A stretch of DNA of 5,390 nt, taken from positions 1-5,390 of the forward strand of contig DAOWBJ010000145.1 in the NCBI GenBank assembly GCA_030634125.1, given 5' to 3'. This DNA comes from Victivallales bacterium (lineage in GTDB: Bacteria; Verrucomicrobiota; Lentisphaeria; Victivallales; Victivallaceae). Shown piece by piece: positions 5,022-5,390 of the stretch. The notes beneath the pieces were generated by a model that searched no databases, had not been told where the DNA came from, and saw only the letters and a program-made list of their open reading frames with translations. Made by a program: the position numbers and the translations under genes. Each line of letters starts with the position of its first letter. The stretch's first letter is position 1.

Positions 5022-5259
5022 TGGATAAACAATTGCTTGTACTTGCTTTTTGATATTCTTCATATTCTTTGTCGGCTATGCGCATTTTCTTCTTCATCAA
5101 GGCATAATTATCAAAATCATTTTTTATGGATTCCCAGATTTCGGGATACTTTTCCAGAAATATTTGGCTTTTTTCGTAAATATCCGCAATTTTTGTATCT
5201 AATTCTATTTTTGGAGCATTGAAATTTGGCAATAATGGGCTATTGTTTAGTATTAACAT
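4972..5259 (-). CDS. Small hydrophilic protein of unknown function
   Basis: ATG at 5259 follows an AGGAG SD with a five-base spacer (minus strand AGGAG-ATTTA-ATG). The 95-residue product has no signal or membrane segment. After MLILNNSPLLPN it is rich in Lys, Glu and Tyr and probably helical (KIADIYEKSQIFLEKYPEIW, then KNDFDNYALMKKKMRIADKE). The last 16 codons or so lie inside the 3' end of the plus-strand gene 4320-5021, a tail-to-tail overlap of 50 bases. The composition and the good SD favour a real gene. It may be translationally coupled to an upstream ORF through the hairpin at 5260-5312. No family is recognised; a role as a partner in a two-gene accessory module is only a guess. Confidence 0.55.
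   Translation of the reverse strand: MLILNNSPLLPNFNAPKIELDTKIADIYEKSQIFLEKYPEIWESIKNDFDNYALMKKKMRIADKEYEEYQKASTSNCLSIKIPKEPFYQLKYSVF
5021..5053 (+). pseudogene. 10-codon ORF, possible truncated start of a lost downstream gene
   Basis: ATG at 5021 overlaps the preceding stop as TAATG, a classical translational-coupling junction. The ORF then reads MDKQLLVLAF and stops at TGA (5051-5053). A charged start followed by hydrophobic residues resembles the beginning of a membrane or secreted protein. The remainder may have been replaced by the minus-strand segment to the right. With only ten codons, chance cannot be excluded. Confidence 0.22.
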
Positions 5260-5312
5260 TAAATCTCCTATGTGTTGTTTATCGTGTTAATATACAATAC
5301 ATAGGAGATTTA
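5260..5312 (-). promoter_or_regulatory. Intercistronic hairpin sequestering the SD of the 95-residue ORF
   Basis: Arms 5260-5278 and 5294-5312 are complementary at 18 of 19 positions (one A-C mismatch in the minus-strand RNA) around a 15-base loop. In the minus-strand transcript the 3' arm carries the SD AGGAG and the 5' arm carries the matching CUCCU, so folding would hide the ribosome site. The 5' arm starts at the UAA stop of the upstream frame (5312-5310) and the 3' arm ends at the base before AUG. A ribosome finishing the upstream ORF would open the stem. Alternatives are a DNA operator, or a plus-strand terminator, since TTTTT follows at 5313-5317. Confidence 0.65.
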
Positions 5313-5390
5313 TTTTTCAAGTGTTAGGTTTCGAAAAATATCCGCTTTTTTGAATAATATTAGCTTATTTGCTTTTCGTGGATGGTCAAA
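5310..5390 (-). CDS. Possible C-terminal end of a minus-strand gene entering from the right
   Basis: One minus-strand frame is open from the right edge for 26 codons to TAA at 5312-5310. It reads FDHPRKANKLILFKKADIFR and then NLTLEK, a basic sequence plausible as a protein C-terminus. The stop coincides with the base of the hairpin before the 95-residue ORF, which supports an operon-like pair. The fragment is too short to identify and may be chance. Confidence 0.35.
   Translation of the reverse strand, partial: FDHPRKANKLILFKKADIFRNLTLEK

Noticed and set aside
5260..5312. Inverted repeat considered as the terminal inverted repeats of an insertion sequence
   Set aside because: The arms are only 15 bases apart with no transposase between them, and the position exactly between a stop and a start codon fits an RNA element better.

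Overview
The window probably comes from a member of the Lentisphaerota (PVC superphylum) or a close relative. The main evidence is a prepilin-type N-terminus (FTLIELLVVISIIAILASML, then LPAL) fused to a LamG-like domain, an architecture greatly expanded in that group. This is inferred from protein style, not from a marker gene.

Layout. (1) Bases 1-2212, minus strand, are moderately GC-rich and look like core genome: a complete but unusually short uvrC, followed 37 bases later by the start of a Sel1-repeat lipoprotein that runs off the left edge. The two are probably co-transcribed. (2) From about 2213 the sequence becomes clearly more AT-rich. It holds a small helix-turn-helix regulator on the minus strand (2289-2615), then a 355-base divergent intergenic region rich in symmetry: three copies of ATAG-N8-CTAT, a sigma70-like promoter, a 9-bp inverted repeat with a 40-base spacer, and a 12-bp perfect palindrome. 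(3) On the plus strand this leads into a compact operon of three very short ORFs (31, 34 and 33 codons; the first encodes a single membrane helix). The third overlaps the start of the prepilin/LamG gene (3310-4131). (4) After a 188-base gap with three tandem hairpins comes a membrane-anchored protein of unknown function with an alpha/beta domain (4320-5021). A 10-codon ORF follows through a TAATG overlap and may be the remnant of a truncated next gene. (5) The right end holds a small minus-strand ORF (4972-5259) that overlaps the preceding gene tail to tail. Its Shine-Dalgarno (SD) sequence is buried in a long hairpin that exactly fills the gap to the end of another possible minus-strand ORF entering from the right edge.

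The most interesting part is the regulator, its operators, the micro-ORFs and the displayed pseudopilin at 2289-4131. It reads as a regulated small-protein/surface-protein module. The second is the intercistronic hairpin at 5260-5312. No tRNA, rRNA, CRISPR array or recognisable transposase was seen.
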